Assembly: GCA_001179505.1 (NCBI GenBank)
Contig: CDMY01000756.1
Coordinates: forward strand, 1 to 23,869
Length of the DNA stretch: 23,869 nucleotides
Direction: 5' to 3'
Source: Vitrella brassicaformis
Taxonomy: Eukaryota; Sar; Vitrellaceae
The notes beneath the pieces are model-generated. The model worked only from the letters and a program-made list of their open reading frames with translations, had not been told where the DNA came from and did no database searches. The position numbers were made by a program, and so were the translations under genes. Below, one piece after another: positions 9,820-20,992 of the stretch; position 1 is the stretch's first letter, and every line of letters starts with the position of its first letter.

Positions 9820-11583
9820 ATGGCGCGCGAGGAAAACGTGTACAAGGTGAGACCGCGACAGACGGGATGGGTCGGGGGGGCTCTTGTTCTGCACGTGTGC
9901 ATTAAAATACGGTGGCGCGATGTCTGCCTGTCTGTAGGCCAAGCTTGCCGAGCAGGCCGAGCGCTACGACGGTGAGCAAGGGCAGGGCGCACAGCACACA
10001 CGACAAGGGGAGGCTGGCTGGGGACGCCGCCTGCAAAGAGAGAGTGCCGATGAGGTGTCGTCCTCTGTGGTGCACATCTCTGTGTGTCTGTCTGTCAGAG
10101 ATGGCCGAGTAACACTGAGGAGCACTGAAAAGACCCAGACAGACGATGTGCAAATGAGCTTTTTCTCATGTGTGCTGAGTGTGTGTGTGTGTGTGTGTGC
10201 AGTTTCATGAAGGTTGTGGTTGAGATGGGCGAGGAGCTCACCGTCGAGGAGAGAAATCTCCTGGTAGCGAAGCTCACAGAAGAGAACCGAGCACTGCAGC
10301 GCCTGACCATGCATGGCATGCGGGCGTCATCTTGTTGTATGTTGTGTGGTGTCTGTCTGTCGAGTGAGTGCAGTCGGTGGCTTACAAGAACGCCGTCGGT
10401 GCCCGCCGCGCGTCGTGGAGGATTATCTCGTCGGTCGAGCAGAAGGAGAAGTCCAAGGGCAACACGCAGAACGTGCCGCACGCCGAGGAGTACCGAAAGA
10501 AGGTAAGACACACAGGATGAGATGAGGGCTGGGTGGGTGAGATGGATGGATGAGGGTGGGCGGATATATGTCATTTGTGTGTGTCATTCATTGTCATTGT
10601 GTGTCAGGTTGAGGACGAGTTGAACAAAATCTGCCAGGTAGCTAGCTACACTGACAGACACAATGAACCTGGTAGCCAGACACAGGTAGAATGGGAACGA
10701 TGTGTCTGTCTGTGTTTGTCCAGAACATCCTGGTTCTCCTGGACAAACACCTCATCCCTTCATCCACCACGGTAGCTACACTACTAACACACACTCCACA
10801 CGGACACATCACCGGCCCATCAAACAACCATTTTGGTTGTGCGTGTGTCCCACCCCGCCCCGCCACCAACTCTCAGGGCGAGAGCAAGGTGTTCTACTAC
10901 AAGATGAAGGGTGACTACTACCGCTACATCAGCGAGTTCAGCCAGGACGACACCAAGACCACCGCCGCCAACAGCGCACACGACTCCTACAAGGAGGCCT
11001 CCACCATCGCCCAGACCGACCTCTTCCCCACACACCCCATACGACTCGGACTCGCGCTCAACTTCTCAGGTCGATATTTGCGATGGATGCGAACGGACAC
11101 GAGTGGTGGTCCCCTGTGTATGAGCCATTGCGTGAACTGGGTATCTCTATGTTTGTGTGTGATGCATGTGTGCAGTGTTTTACTATGAGATTCTGAACAA
11201 CCCCGAGGAGGCGTGCAAGATGGCCCGTCAGGCCTTCGAGGACGCCATCGCAGAGCTCGACAACGTCAGGTACGAGACGTGACGTATGCCCTCCCTGTGC
11301 CAGACAGACACATCAAGAGAGAGAGACAGAACGGCACATCTTGTCTTCGTCTCTGTGTGTGTGGATGGTGATTGTATTGTCAGTGAGGATTCGTATAAGG
11401 ACAGCACGTTGATCATGCAGCTGCTGCGCGATAACCTGACGCTCTGGACCTCCGACATGGCACCCAACGAAGAGGGTCAGTCAGCAAACCGCACACACGC
11501 ACACACATAGATGTCCCACTGATGTGTCTGGGTGTGTTGTGATTAATTAATTGGCTGGTTCAGGCAAGGAGGGCGAGCAGTGA
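9820..11583 (+). CDS. 14-3-3 protein, 245 aa
   Basis: The model has 11 exons: 9820-9846, 9938-9971, 10099-10108, 10203-10263, 10374-10502, 10608-10637, 10724-10771, 10877-11069, 11176-11269, 11384-11475 and 11564-11583. They give 246 codons including TGA, the normal family length. 14-3-3 proteins are cytosolic and nuclear dimers that bind phosphoserine or phosphothreonine motifs in client proteins. Signature 1 (RNLLSVAYKN, residues 41-50) and signature 2 ([20 protein letters not shown], near the C-terminus) are both present. The phosphopeptide-binding residues Lys49, Arg56, Arg129 and Tyr130 (GDYYRY) are kept. The N-terminal dimer helix reads [16 protein letters not shown], and the last residues are acidic (NEEGKEGEQ). 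The third exon is only 10 bases long and is required to restore the EMAD segment; homology supports it. Identity is certain; the isoform class cannot be told from sequence alone. Confidence 0.97.
10180..10199. repeat. (GT)n run abutting the exon 4 acceptor of 14-3-3
   Basis: About 20 bases of alternating GT run directly into the CAG acceptor at 10200-10202, replacing a polypyrimidine tract. Confidence 0.9.
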
Positions 11584-11682
11584 GACCCCTCTGTGTGCCC
11601 TCGTCCTCGTCGTTGTTGTGTCTGTCTGTCTATCTGTCTTGTCTCGTCTCATCCCGCCTCTCCCCTCCCCCCCCCCCCCCCC

Positions 11683-11982
11683 NNNNNNNNNNNNNNNNNN
11701 NNNNNNNNNNNNNNNNNNNNNNNNNNNNNNNNNNNNNNNNNNNNNNNNNNNNNNNNNNNNNNNNNNNNNNNNNNNNNNNNNNNNNNNNNNNNNNNNNNNN
11801 NNNNNNNNNNNNNNNNNNNNNNNNNNNNNNNNNNNNNNNNNNNNNNNNNNNNNNNNNNNNNNNNNNNNNNNNNNNNNNNNNNNNNNNNNNNNNNNNNNNN
11901 NNNNNNNNNNNNNNNNNNNNNNNNNNNNNNNNNNNNNNNNNNNNNNNNNNNNNNNNNNNNNNNNNNNNNNNNNNNNNNNNNN
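11683..11982. other. Assembly gap (300 N)
   Basis: There are exactly 300 undetermined bases, flanked on the left by about 16 consecutive C and on the right by CCCCTCCCCCT-type repeats. The round length suggests an estimated or nominal gap size. It lies about 100 bases after the 14-3-3 stop codon. Confidence 0.98.
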
Positions 11983-12009
11983 CCCCTCCCCCTCCCCCTC
12001 CCTCCCCCC
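11983..12009. repeat. C-rich (CCCCCT)n repeat at gap edge
   Basis: Runs of four to six C separated by single T begin directly after the gap and, with the poly-C before it, show that the gap spans a C-rich simple repeat. The minus strand has four or more G runs and could form a quadruplex. Confidence 0.85.
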
Positions 12010-12060
12010 AGACCTCCTCCTTCCTACCCTTGGCTGACTCTCTGGCTGAGCTGACTGCCT

Positions 12061-12085
12061 TGTCTGTCTGTCTGTCTGTCTGTCT
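12061..12085. repeat. (TGTC)n microsatellite
   Basis: Six TGTC units in a row. The same tetranucleotide family, written GTCT, TCTG or CAGA, recurs in introns and spacers over the whole window. Confidence 0.9.
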
Positions 12086-12180
12086 TGGTGTCTATCCGTG
12101 CATCCACACCTGGCTGTGTTGAGTTCACCTGGCTGTGTTGAGTCGAGTTGTGCTGTGTGTTGTCGTGTCGTGTGCAGTGC

Positions 12181-12204
12181 ACCATTCACTAAATGATGAA
12201 TGGT
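12181..12204. other. Short perfect inverted repeat
   Basis: ACCATTCA at 12181-12188 is the exact reverse complement of TGAATGGT at 12197-12204, with an 8-base loop. It sits in the 14-3-3 / SIN3 intergenic region. It could be a 3'-UTR hairpin or chance. Confidence 0.5.
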
Positions 12205-14299
12205 ATGACGGACGGGCAAGGCAATCAATCGGTAGGGAGTGGCACTGCACACCCGTCAAACTGTCTGTCCAGTGAGATGACACGATACAGGCAGATCAGA
12301 TCAGATCACATCTGAACAGCACAGAACAGACAGGTCAGGCCGCTCCCATCGGCTCATCACTCCGACTGACTGACTGACGGCCCGGCACTCTCTAGCTAAC
12401 GAGTTCACCCCCCCACTCACTCAGTCACTCACTGGTGGCGTCCGTGTGTGCGTGGACTGGATAAGCGTACGGTCGGGCCGTTGTTTGTGTGCCGGCTGTG
12501 CGTGTGATGGTATGTGATGTCATTGATGGTATGAATGTGGTGAATAAATGAGTGGACTGTTCCGGCCTCTAGCTAGCCTCGCATCTCGCATATCTCCTTC
12601 TGGCGGTCCGAACGCCTTCCCCTCTCTGCACATACCGTGGTGGCTGAATTGGAGCAAGACAGGCAGGCAGGCACAGCACCCGTCTGTCTGTCTGTCTGGG
12701 TGAGAAGTATTGGAGTGGCGCGACCTAGACAGAGAGGGAAGGCAAGTAGGGCCCGGCCAGACATGAAGTGAAGCGGCTTGACGTTGTGTGGGTGACGTGT
12801 GTCGTGTGAGAGGAGAGAGAGGTGTGTGGAGTGACTGGCCTGGGTGCAGTGGGGTGAGTGAGGGAGGGAGTGTGTGTGAGGTGTGTGTGTGTGTGTCTGT
12901 ACGATATACCTACCGATTGGATGAGGAATGATTCCATCCCTTCTTCTTTTTGCCGCCCTCTCCCTGCCCGGCTGTCCACTTTTGGGTACACTGACTGACT
13001 GACATTGACTGGAGGTGAGGCAAGCGTGGCCACGTTTCCCCGTGGTTTCCACCTGCCCGCCCTCCTCTTGTGTACACACACACGCACACACACACGCACA
13101 CACGCAGAGCAGACGCTCACCGTTGTGGCGTCGTGAGCGCTGTGCTCCTCGTCCGCCCCGCCTGTTTGTTTCTGTCCCGATTTGCAAACCTGCCGGTGTG
13201 GTTCCGTGTCTTTAATTTCCGATCTGTCTCTCGGTGTGGTGTGGTGTGGTGTGGTTGGTGGAGTGAGACGCCTAGCTGCGTGGATGCCATGCCGGGGTGC
13301 GCATGAGGACGACCTCGTGGGCCCCGTAGACAGACATACACCGATACACCGACAACTCAGATGTGCATCCATCGATCTTGCATGTGTGTGTGTGTGTGCG
13401 GCTGACCGGTCGGTTCGGTCGATGCGGCTGGCCGAACGTGTCGGTCAATGACAATGAACACGAGTTTTGCTGACTGACTGAGACGAGAAGACGAGAGCAA
13501 CCACAAATCAACCGGTCAGACAGACACACTGCTACTGCCCGCCTGCCTGGTGCCTAGCTACGTGTGTGCCTACTTGGAAGCCAGCAGTGGTCTGTCTGTC
13601 TGGCCGCCTTTGCTGCCTCCCGTAGAGAGCCCAGCACAGCACAGGTCTTCCGTGTGTCTGTCTGTCGGAATCGACATATTCGGCCGACAACACACACACC
13701 CCACGACCATACATACGAGCCAGCTATAGGGCGGGCACCTGACGGTAGCAGCAGCAGCAGCTGACCAAACCACGTACCGTTTTTTCTGAAGCGCTTCGCT
13801 GTGCCACGGAGAGATAGACGGACAGCATGACAGCCGAAGTGGTTAGGTGAAGTGGCTAGGTAGTTGGATTGGTGTCTGTGTGCCTGAGCGCCTCTGTGTG
13901 TGTGTGTGTGTGTGGATGTCACTTTCTCCTTCTGACTCGACTTGGCTTGGCTTGGCTTCTCTGCATACGAACACACCTACACGTACACGTGTGAATGGAA
14001 TGGAATGGACCGACCCGACCCACTCTCACCACTTTCTTGAATGAATGGATGGATGGATGGATCTGGATGGATCAATGAAATCGATCAACCAATCCAATAA
14101 GGGTTCTCTCTCACACACGCGTGCACGACACACACACAGCATAGCAGAGAGAAGTCAGTTTGCATGGCCATGCCATGATGCACTCCCACCCAACACACAC
14201 TCACACATCACAGACATGGACGGACACTCAGTCGGTCTAGGGCCTCAACAGAGACAGAGACAGAGAGAGAGCTAAGCATACTCACTCATCGTCCGCGGC

Positions 14300-14524
14300 T
14301 CAGCTCCGGTCCGGTGGTGGGCCGGAAAAAGGACGCTGCGAGAGTGTCGTAGGTGGGTACACCGAGGAGGGAGGAGAGCAACAAAAGAGACACACAGAGC
14401 CTACCTCGGCATATGGACGCCCGCCCCACCAGTCTGGCCGCCGTACCTCCTCCCCTAGGCGCAGTGATGTCATGACACCGTCCTCCATCCATCCACCACC
14501 CACAGGCCTCCCCCTGACTGTCAC
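14300..14524 (-). other. Open frame directly after the SIN3 stop codon
   Basis: Immediately after the TAA at 14527-14525, the same reading frame stays open for 74 further codons, to a TGA at 14302-14300. The codons after the stop read VTVRGRPVGGGWMEDGVM and so on, ending SGPPPDRS. Within it, a GTAGGC donor and a CTCTCGCAG acceptor could remove about 75 bases without changing the frame. I annotate it as 3' UTR or an alternative C-terminus; see the findings. Confidence 0.4.
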
Positions 14525-17500
14525 TTATCCAGGGGGCGGTGCTGCTGCTGCTGGTGGTGGTGGTGGCGGCGGTGGTCCATCGCCCTCGCCCTCGTCGTCG
14601 CGGTCGTCCAGCTGTCCCTCCCAGATCCTCCGGCCACCGTGATAGCCCGGTATATGGGGCATCAGCAGGGCCGTCTTCTTTGTCCTCCCTCCTGGTGGGC
14701 GGGGACCCGGCTCCACCTCTTCCATCTCCTCCACACCCCCTCTCCGCTGCAACAACGGCACGCCATTGGCTACAGCTGCACCATCGCCCAGCTGCTGGAA
14801 GGGCGGCATGGCCGGGTGGGCAGCAGCAGCTGCTGCTGCTGCTGCCGCTGGTGGGGGTGGAGGTGGGGGGGTGGAGTGGAAGGGCGGAAACGGCATGTCG
14901 AGAAGGTCGTGTGCGTCAGGTGGGTCAGGTGACTCCCGTGGGTCTCGCTGTTTGTGCTTCTTGGGCGACTGGCTGGCCATCCTGATTGAGGCGAGCAGGT
15001 GGGCGTCGCGGGAGAGCTTCCTCTGCTCCTCGTCCATGGCCGTACCCACAGCTACACCGCCCAGGCGCATGCCCGTGTCCATCCCCCGCTGCCGCTCGGC
15101 CTCTGCCTCTGCCTCTGCTTCCGCTGCTGCCGCTGCGGCCTCCATCGCTGCCTCTTGGGCCTCCATCTCCGCCTGGATCTCCTCCACACGGCCGGACACC
15201 CACTCCTGCACACAACAACACACACAACACACCAGATGGAGCCAGACATCAACACATACACACACACAGGGTGGGTGGGTGGGTGGCTGGGCGTGTGAGC
15301 TGACTGACCTGCAGGCGCCGCGAGCGCTTGGCCTCCTTCTCGATGAGGTGCTGCTCCTGGTCCTCCCGCTTGCGCTTCCTCTGCCGCAGGTATATGTCGG
15401 CCGTGAAGGGCACGTACACAAACTTGTACGACGAGTGAGGCACCTGTCACACAGGGAGGGAGGGAGGGAGGGAGACAGACAGGGGCAGGTAGGCATATCA
15501 CACAGACGCGCGTCGAGTGAGCAGAGCTCTACTGTACCCCACCCACTGAAGGTACCCGTTGCAGCAGGCGGTTGACGAGCATTGACTTGTCCGCCTGGCC
15601 GCCCTCCTGCGTGCGCTTCTTGATGGCCCGCTGCACACGCGCCCTGTTGCGGATGAGGAACCTCGCCGGGCGGCCCTGCTCGAGCAGCTGGGAGGGCGAG
15701 GGCGACGCTGGCTGGGTCAACGAACCCATCTACTCGACAGCGGACGGACAAGTGTGGACAGCACAGCACAACACAAGGATAGGTAGGATGGTGGGGTGGG
15801 CTGTGCGTGGCCGGTGTGGTGTCTGTCTGTTCTGTTGCAGTGTGTGTGGTGTGTACGTTGATGTCTTTGAATGCGTCCGGGTCCGATGCGGTCATCATGT
15901 CGTGGTTGACCAACCGGATGTAGTTGTCGCGGATCCACTCGCTCATGGGGACGTTCTCACCCAACGACACAGGACGATCCTGGGGAAGGGACCCCCAGAC
16001 ACACGGTCACACACGCACACACAGTAACCAATTCGTCTGTCTCCTTGCTCTACGTGTCGGCTCGTGTGGTGTGCTGCTCACGGCCGGTTTGATGGCGTGT
16101 TGGTAATCGCGTGTGGTGACCATGTGGACGGTGAACTGGAGCTTGGAGGGGTCGTAGCGAAGGTGGAAGTAGGGCGCGTCCCCGAGGACCTCTCGCGCGT
16201 CGGCCTCGTATACCGCCAGCGCACGGTCACTGCCGTGAAGCGTGTCCAAACCTGATGGATGGGCACCATTTACCACACACACACACACACACACACACAT
16301 GCATGAATGCGTCTGTGCGTGGTGTGTGTGTGTGGGAGGGAGGGTGGGAGGGGTGGGGTACAGTCTCTGTAGTTGAGGTAGAGGAGGACGAGTTTCATGG
16401 CGGTGGCGTCCTTGATGGTGTAGAGGATCATCTTGACGAACTGGTTGCACACGCGGTCGATCGTGTACAGGATATACGCACTTGTGCCCAACAAATCGCT
16501 GCAAAACCCAACCCAGCCCAACCACACACACCATCACACGGCTTTGTGTGCTGTCCTGTGATGTCCTGTGCTGTGCTGTGTGCTGTGCTATGCACCTACC
16601 TGGCCTGGTCTTCGAAGGCATGTGAGTCGATCTCGCCCATTATGAGCTTCCGGCAGATGGTCAGCACACTGTCGGCCCTCCGCTCCTTGACACACACACA
16701 CACGGTGGACACGAAACAAACGCGCCAAATGAGGCAGGCACACGACGGCATGAGGAGTGAGATGCATGGCAAGAATGCGAACCTACCTGCTGTCCCTCGA
16801 GGACGGACGGTGTGGGCGATGGCCGCCGGTTGGTGCGGCCGCTGGCCTCCTGGCTCCTCTTGCACTGCACACCACACCACATCACACCACACAGCATCAT
16901 ACCACATGATACCACAGCCGCTGAGTCGGCCTCTCTATGTGTGTATATCCTGTGCTGTGTGCTTCCTTCCCTCCCTCCCTCCGCCCTGCCTGGCTCAGCC
17001 AGCTGACCTTGAGGAGCCGCTCGTAGATGGTGGCGTAGAAGCGGAAGAGGCAGTACCCCGTGTCACCCGCTATCATGTACCGCGGGTACGCTGGCACCAT
17101 CACGGTCTTCTTCTTCCCACCACCATCCTTCACACCACCATCGTACGGCCGCAACTCTGCAGCAGCAGCGGCTGCTGCTGGTGCGGGTGGTCCTGAGGCA
17201 AATGTGTCGATCTCCATGGGCACTGGGCCGCTGGGTGCGGCGGGGGATGGCTGGGCAGAGAGGGAGAGAGGGGCCGGGGGGCCGGGCTCGCTGCTGAGCT
17301 CGACGGACGCCATGGGGACCTCCTCTGTGCCCTCTGCTTCTGCTTCTTCGGCCTTGACGGCCGCCTCCGGTTGCTCGCGCTCGTCCGTTGTGGTGGTGGG
17401 TATGAAGGCCCGCATGAGCTTCAGCCCGGTCGTGTCGTTCCATCGCCGCTTACCACCTGCAATGGATGCAGAAATCGCGAAAACAGGTAAACCAGAGACA

Positions 17501-20500
17501 CCATTGCAGCCCCCGCCAACAGTCTCACCGCTCTTTTTGGGTTTGAGCAGCCCCGCTGGCCGCCCAATGGCGGCTTCGTGTGGCGAGGGTGGTGCAACAG
17601 CTGCTGCTGCGGCTGCTGCGGGCTGTGTGTCTGCTGTTGTTGCCGTCGGGTGTGGGTGTGTCTTGAGGCCGGGAGGGAGGGGGGGCAGGTCGGTCTTCTT
17701 GCTGTCGTCGTCGAGCAGCCCGCCGAGGAGGAAGAAGTCCTTGAAGATCCAGCTCACGAACTTCTCAATCTGAACCAACCGAACCACACACAAAGAGGGT
17801 CGCGTCGGGATATAGCACGTGGTATTTCTGTGTGTGTAGGTTACCTACCTGTGGGACGTCGTGTCGTGAGACGAAGTTGTTGCGTGGGCTGCGGGCCGTG
17901 TGCAGAATCAGCTCAGTCACATCACGATGAGTCTGTTTGTTAACATTGGGCAAACGAACAGACAGAGTGGTGGCGGGTGCGTAGTGCGTAGTGCGTGGTG
18001 GTGTGCCGCATCGATCTTACCTGTATGTCAGGCATCTCAAAAGTGTACTCGGGCGGGAAGTGCTCAGGAGCCCTCTTCTCCGCTGCTGCTCCTGCTGCTG
18101 CTGCTGCAGGTCGCTGCTCTGCTGGTGCTGGTGCTGGTTGCGGTTGCGTGGGCGGCGCTGTGGGCTGTGGTGGCCTCCCACGCATCACAGAGCTGTCCTG
18201 TTGTTTCTGTTTGCCGCCCTCGCCCTCTCTGCCTTCCTCCTTGTCTGGCTCCTGCTCCATCTCAGAGTCTTCATCCTCAAGACGCGGGTGGCTGGGGTGG
18301 CCGTACGCGTACACGAGCTGCGGCTTGCCGGCGCCCTTCTTGCCACCTGAGCCCCCAACACACACACACACACATGGATGGATGGACGGATGGATGGAAG
18401 GGGGGATGCCCACCTGTGTGTGTGTCTGGTGGGTGTTGGATGGTGATTTCTTTGAGGTCGTCTGAGACGATGATGACGCCGCCCTCAGCCCCGCCGCGGG
18501 CCTCGTAGTACTTGCGCCGCACCTCCTGCAGAAACGCCTTGGTCGTCGTGTTCTTGCGGTCCTGATGGATTGATGGACAGACCATTCACACATGGGTCCG
18601 GTTTGTTTTCGCTTTGGGACGCCTGTGTGTGTGTGTGTGTGTGTGTGTACCTGTGATCTGAAGTAGAAAGATCTGTGGTCGAGTGAGCGCTCGTAGTTGC
18701 GGTCGACCATGTCGCGCCACAGGTCACGGTTCAACTGCTGCTGGACCGACTCCCTGCATCAAACACGACAAGACATCCACACCATTAATTAGATGTATCG
18801 TTGCCTCTGTTGCCTCTGTTGGCTCCCTCCCCTCCCCTCCCTCCCCCTCGTGTGTCTCGTCTCCCACCACTCTTCCTGCTTCTGCTTGAGCCGGTTGTAG
18901 ATGACAGGCACGGCCCCCTGGGGGTTTTTGGCCATGAGGTCGGCGATCTCCTTGTAGTGCTCGCCGTAGATGAGCCGCAGACACTTCTGGTGCAGAGGGT
19001 GGTCGAACTCATCCGGCATCTCCACACCACCACCACCTTCCGCCGCTGCTGACGAGGCTGATGCTGATGCTGCTACGGCTGCCGGTGCTGGTGGTACCGG
19101 TGCGGGGGGCGGTTGAGGTGGGCCAGGGGGATGGGTGGGGGGCACGTCGGGAGTGATTGCTGCAGCAGCAGCAGCCGCTGGTGGTGGTGGCTGTGATGGT
19201 TGTGGCGGTGGGGGCAGCGCTGCAGATGCTGCTGGTGCAACGCTCTGTGGGGGCTGCTGTGGCTGTGGCGGGGCAGCTTGTGCCTGGGGCACCTGTGGTG
19301 GCTGCTGCTGCTGCTGCTGCTGGTCCGTCACAGCATTTTTGCGCTGTTGCCCCTCGATCTGATCCACCACCTTCTTGAGCAGCTTGATGGCTGCACGAAC
19401 GAAACACACACACACACACACACACAGAGAGAGAAAGAGAGAGAGAGAGTGCATCCGTGTGTGTGTGGTTGGGTGGTTGGCTGGCTGGCTGACTGACTTG
19501 TCCTGACGAGGTCCAGTACGTAGTCGAGGTCGAACCGCTCGTCCTCCGTCTTGAAGAGCACCTCCTCGTACTCATTCCGACGCATCACACGAAACGACAA
19601 ATCCTCGGAACCCTAAGGGTGGGGCATCGGGGAAGGGAGGGAGGGAAACAGACCCATGTGCGCCGTGTTGTGTGGTGTGGTGCGGTGTGGTGGGGTGTGT
19701 GTGGTTGGTGGCGTGCCTGTGGGATGGATATCCAGGTGTCGTTGAGCTCCTTCTTGCACAGCTCGTCCCGACCAGAACAATACTGACATGCAATGCAACG
19801 AGGGAGGGAAAGGCACCGCACCCACCCACCCAGCAGACGGTGTGTGTGGCTGGGCTGGTGTGTGGGTGCGATGTGTGGGTGCACTGCATGTGCTTACATT
19901 ACCTTCTTTGGGTACTTCTTGGGCAGCTTGCGATAGCTCGAGCCGGATATCTCAGCGTCTGCCATGACGCACAGCACACGCACCGCAGACACCCACGGGC
20001 ACACGCCCATCCATGCATGGCGCACCATCTCATTCATACAGCGGCATTCATGTGGGTGGGTGTCGTTCGTGTGTTCATTCATTCTGACCTTTGAAGTCGA
20101 TCTGCCCCAGCGACAGGCAGAAGTACGAGTGCTTCCTGCAGACACACAGACACACACGAGCACAGAAATGTGGCGTGGCCTGGCGTAAGTGCACTCACTC
20201 ACTGACCTTCTGGCGGCTTCCCTTGGGCAGATGATCTTCCGGACGGCCCACATGAGAGGACTGCTTCTCATTGCAATGACATTCACACAACACACACACA
20301 CACAGACACACAGAGAGACAGCCCTTGTACACGGCTGCCCTTCTGTCTGGTCCATGCAGTGCAGTCAGTGCTGTGCTCACGGGTAGTCGTGGAGCGGCAG
20401 AATGTCCTCGAGCAGCGCTAGAGTCTGCAAATGGAACCACACCACACCACACCACACAGGTTTCTAGGCAGCCCAGCCGCTTGTCTGGATCCCACCGACC

Positions 20501-20955
20501 TCAGCAACGGTAGCGACGCCTGTCTGGAAGAGTTTGATGCACTTGGCCATCTCGGTGTAGTGCTGCTTGTGCGGCGAATCCCTTGAGTGAGTCAGTGAGT
20601 GACATAGACACCACACACACACACACACAGACATGGGTGCGTGTGTGTGTCCAGCTATATCCTCCTCCTCGTCTACTGACTTGGCGTCAGGGTTGAGGCA
20701 CGCCTTGAGGGCCTTGAAGAAGCCATCCTCGCCACGATTCAACGTCAGACCTGTGTGACACACACACACACACACGTGATGCCGTCATTACACAAGTGTG
20801 ACGAGGCGGTTAGGCAGAAGGAAGAGGACTGTTATCTGTCCGCGACTGACCGCTTCTGACGTCCTCGTCCGACCAACCGTTGTGAAGCAGACCACCGGGA
20901 CCTGACCAATGCAGCGCCACAAAGACAGAAAGGTAGACAGACCTGCACCGAGCAG

Positions 20956-20992
<37 letters not shown>

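Larger units (their letters stand above)
11584..14299. other. Intergenic region between 14-3-3 and SIN3, convergent
   Basis: The 14-3-3 gene (+) and SIN3 (-) converge on this 2.7-kb interval. It holds the N gap at 11683-11982, C-rich and GTCT repeats, a GT-rich stretch at 12780-12900, CA runs near 13070-13106, a (CAG)n run near 13746-13760 and GGAT units at 14045-14062. An AATAAA lies at 12542-12547, about 960 bases after the 14-3-3 stop. Frames on the minus strand at 12573-13976 are open only through CA/GT repeats and carry no recognisable protein. No tRNA or snRNA hallmark was seen. Confidence 0.5.

Noticed and set aside
12573-13372. Overlapping minus-strand open frames in the intergenic region
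   Set aside because: The frames are open mainly through CA/GT repeats (alternating Cys-Val or Thr-His), contain no conserved motif, and do not form a phase-consistent spliced model.
14766-15575. Plus-strand open frame of 269 codons
   Set aside because: It is antisense to the last SIN3 exons and crosses their introns. The poly-Ala/Gly/Trp content reflects triplet repeats.
20641-20750. Reading exon 8 of SIN3 through to the acidic stretch SVDEEEDIAGHT
   Set aside because: No GT donor in phase follows that stretch. The AA|GTCAGT donor at 20680 fits the phase of the next exon and the PAH3 spacing better, although the acceptor used (CTCAAG) is not ideal.
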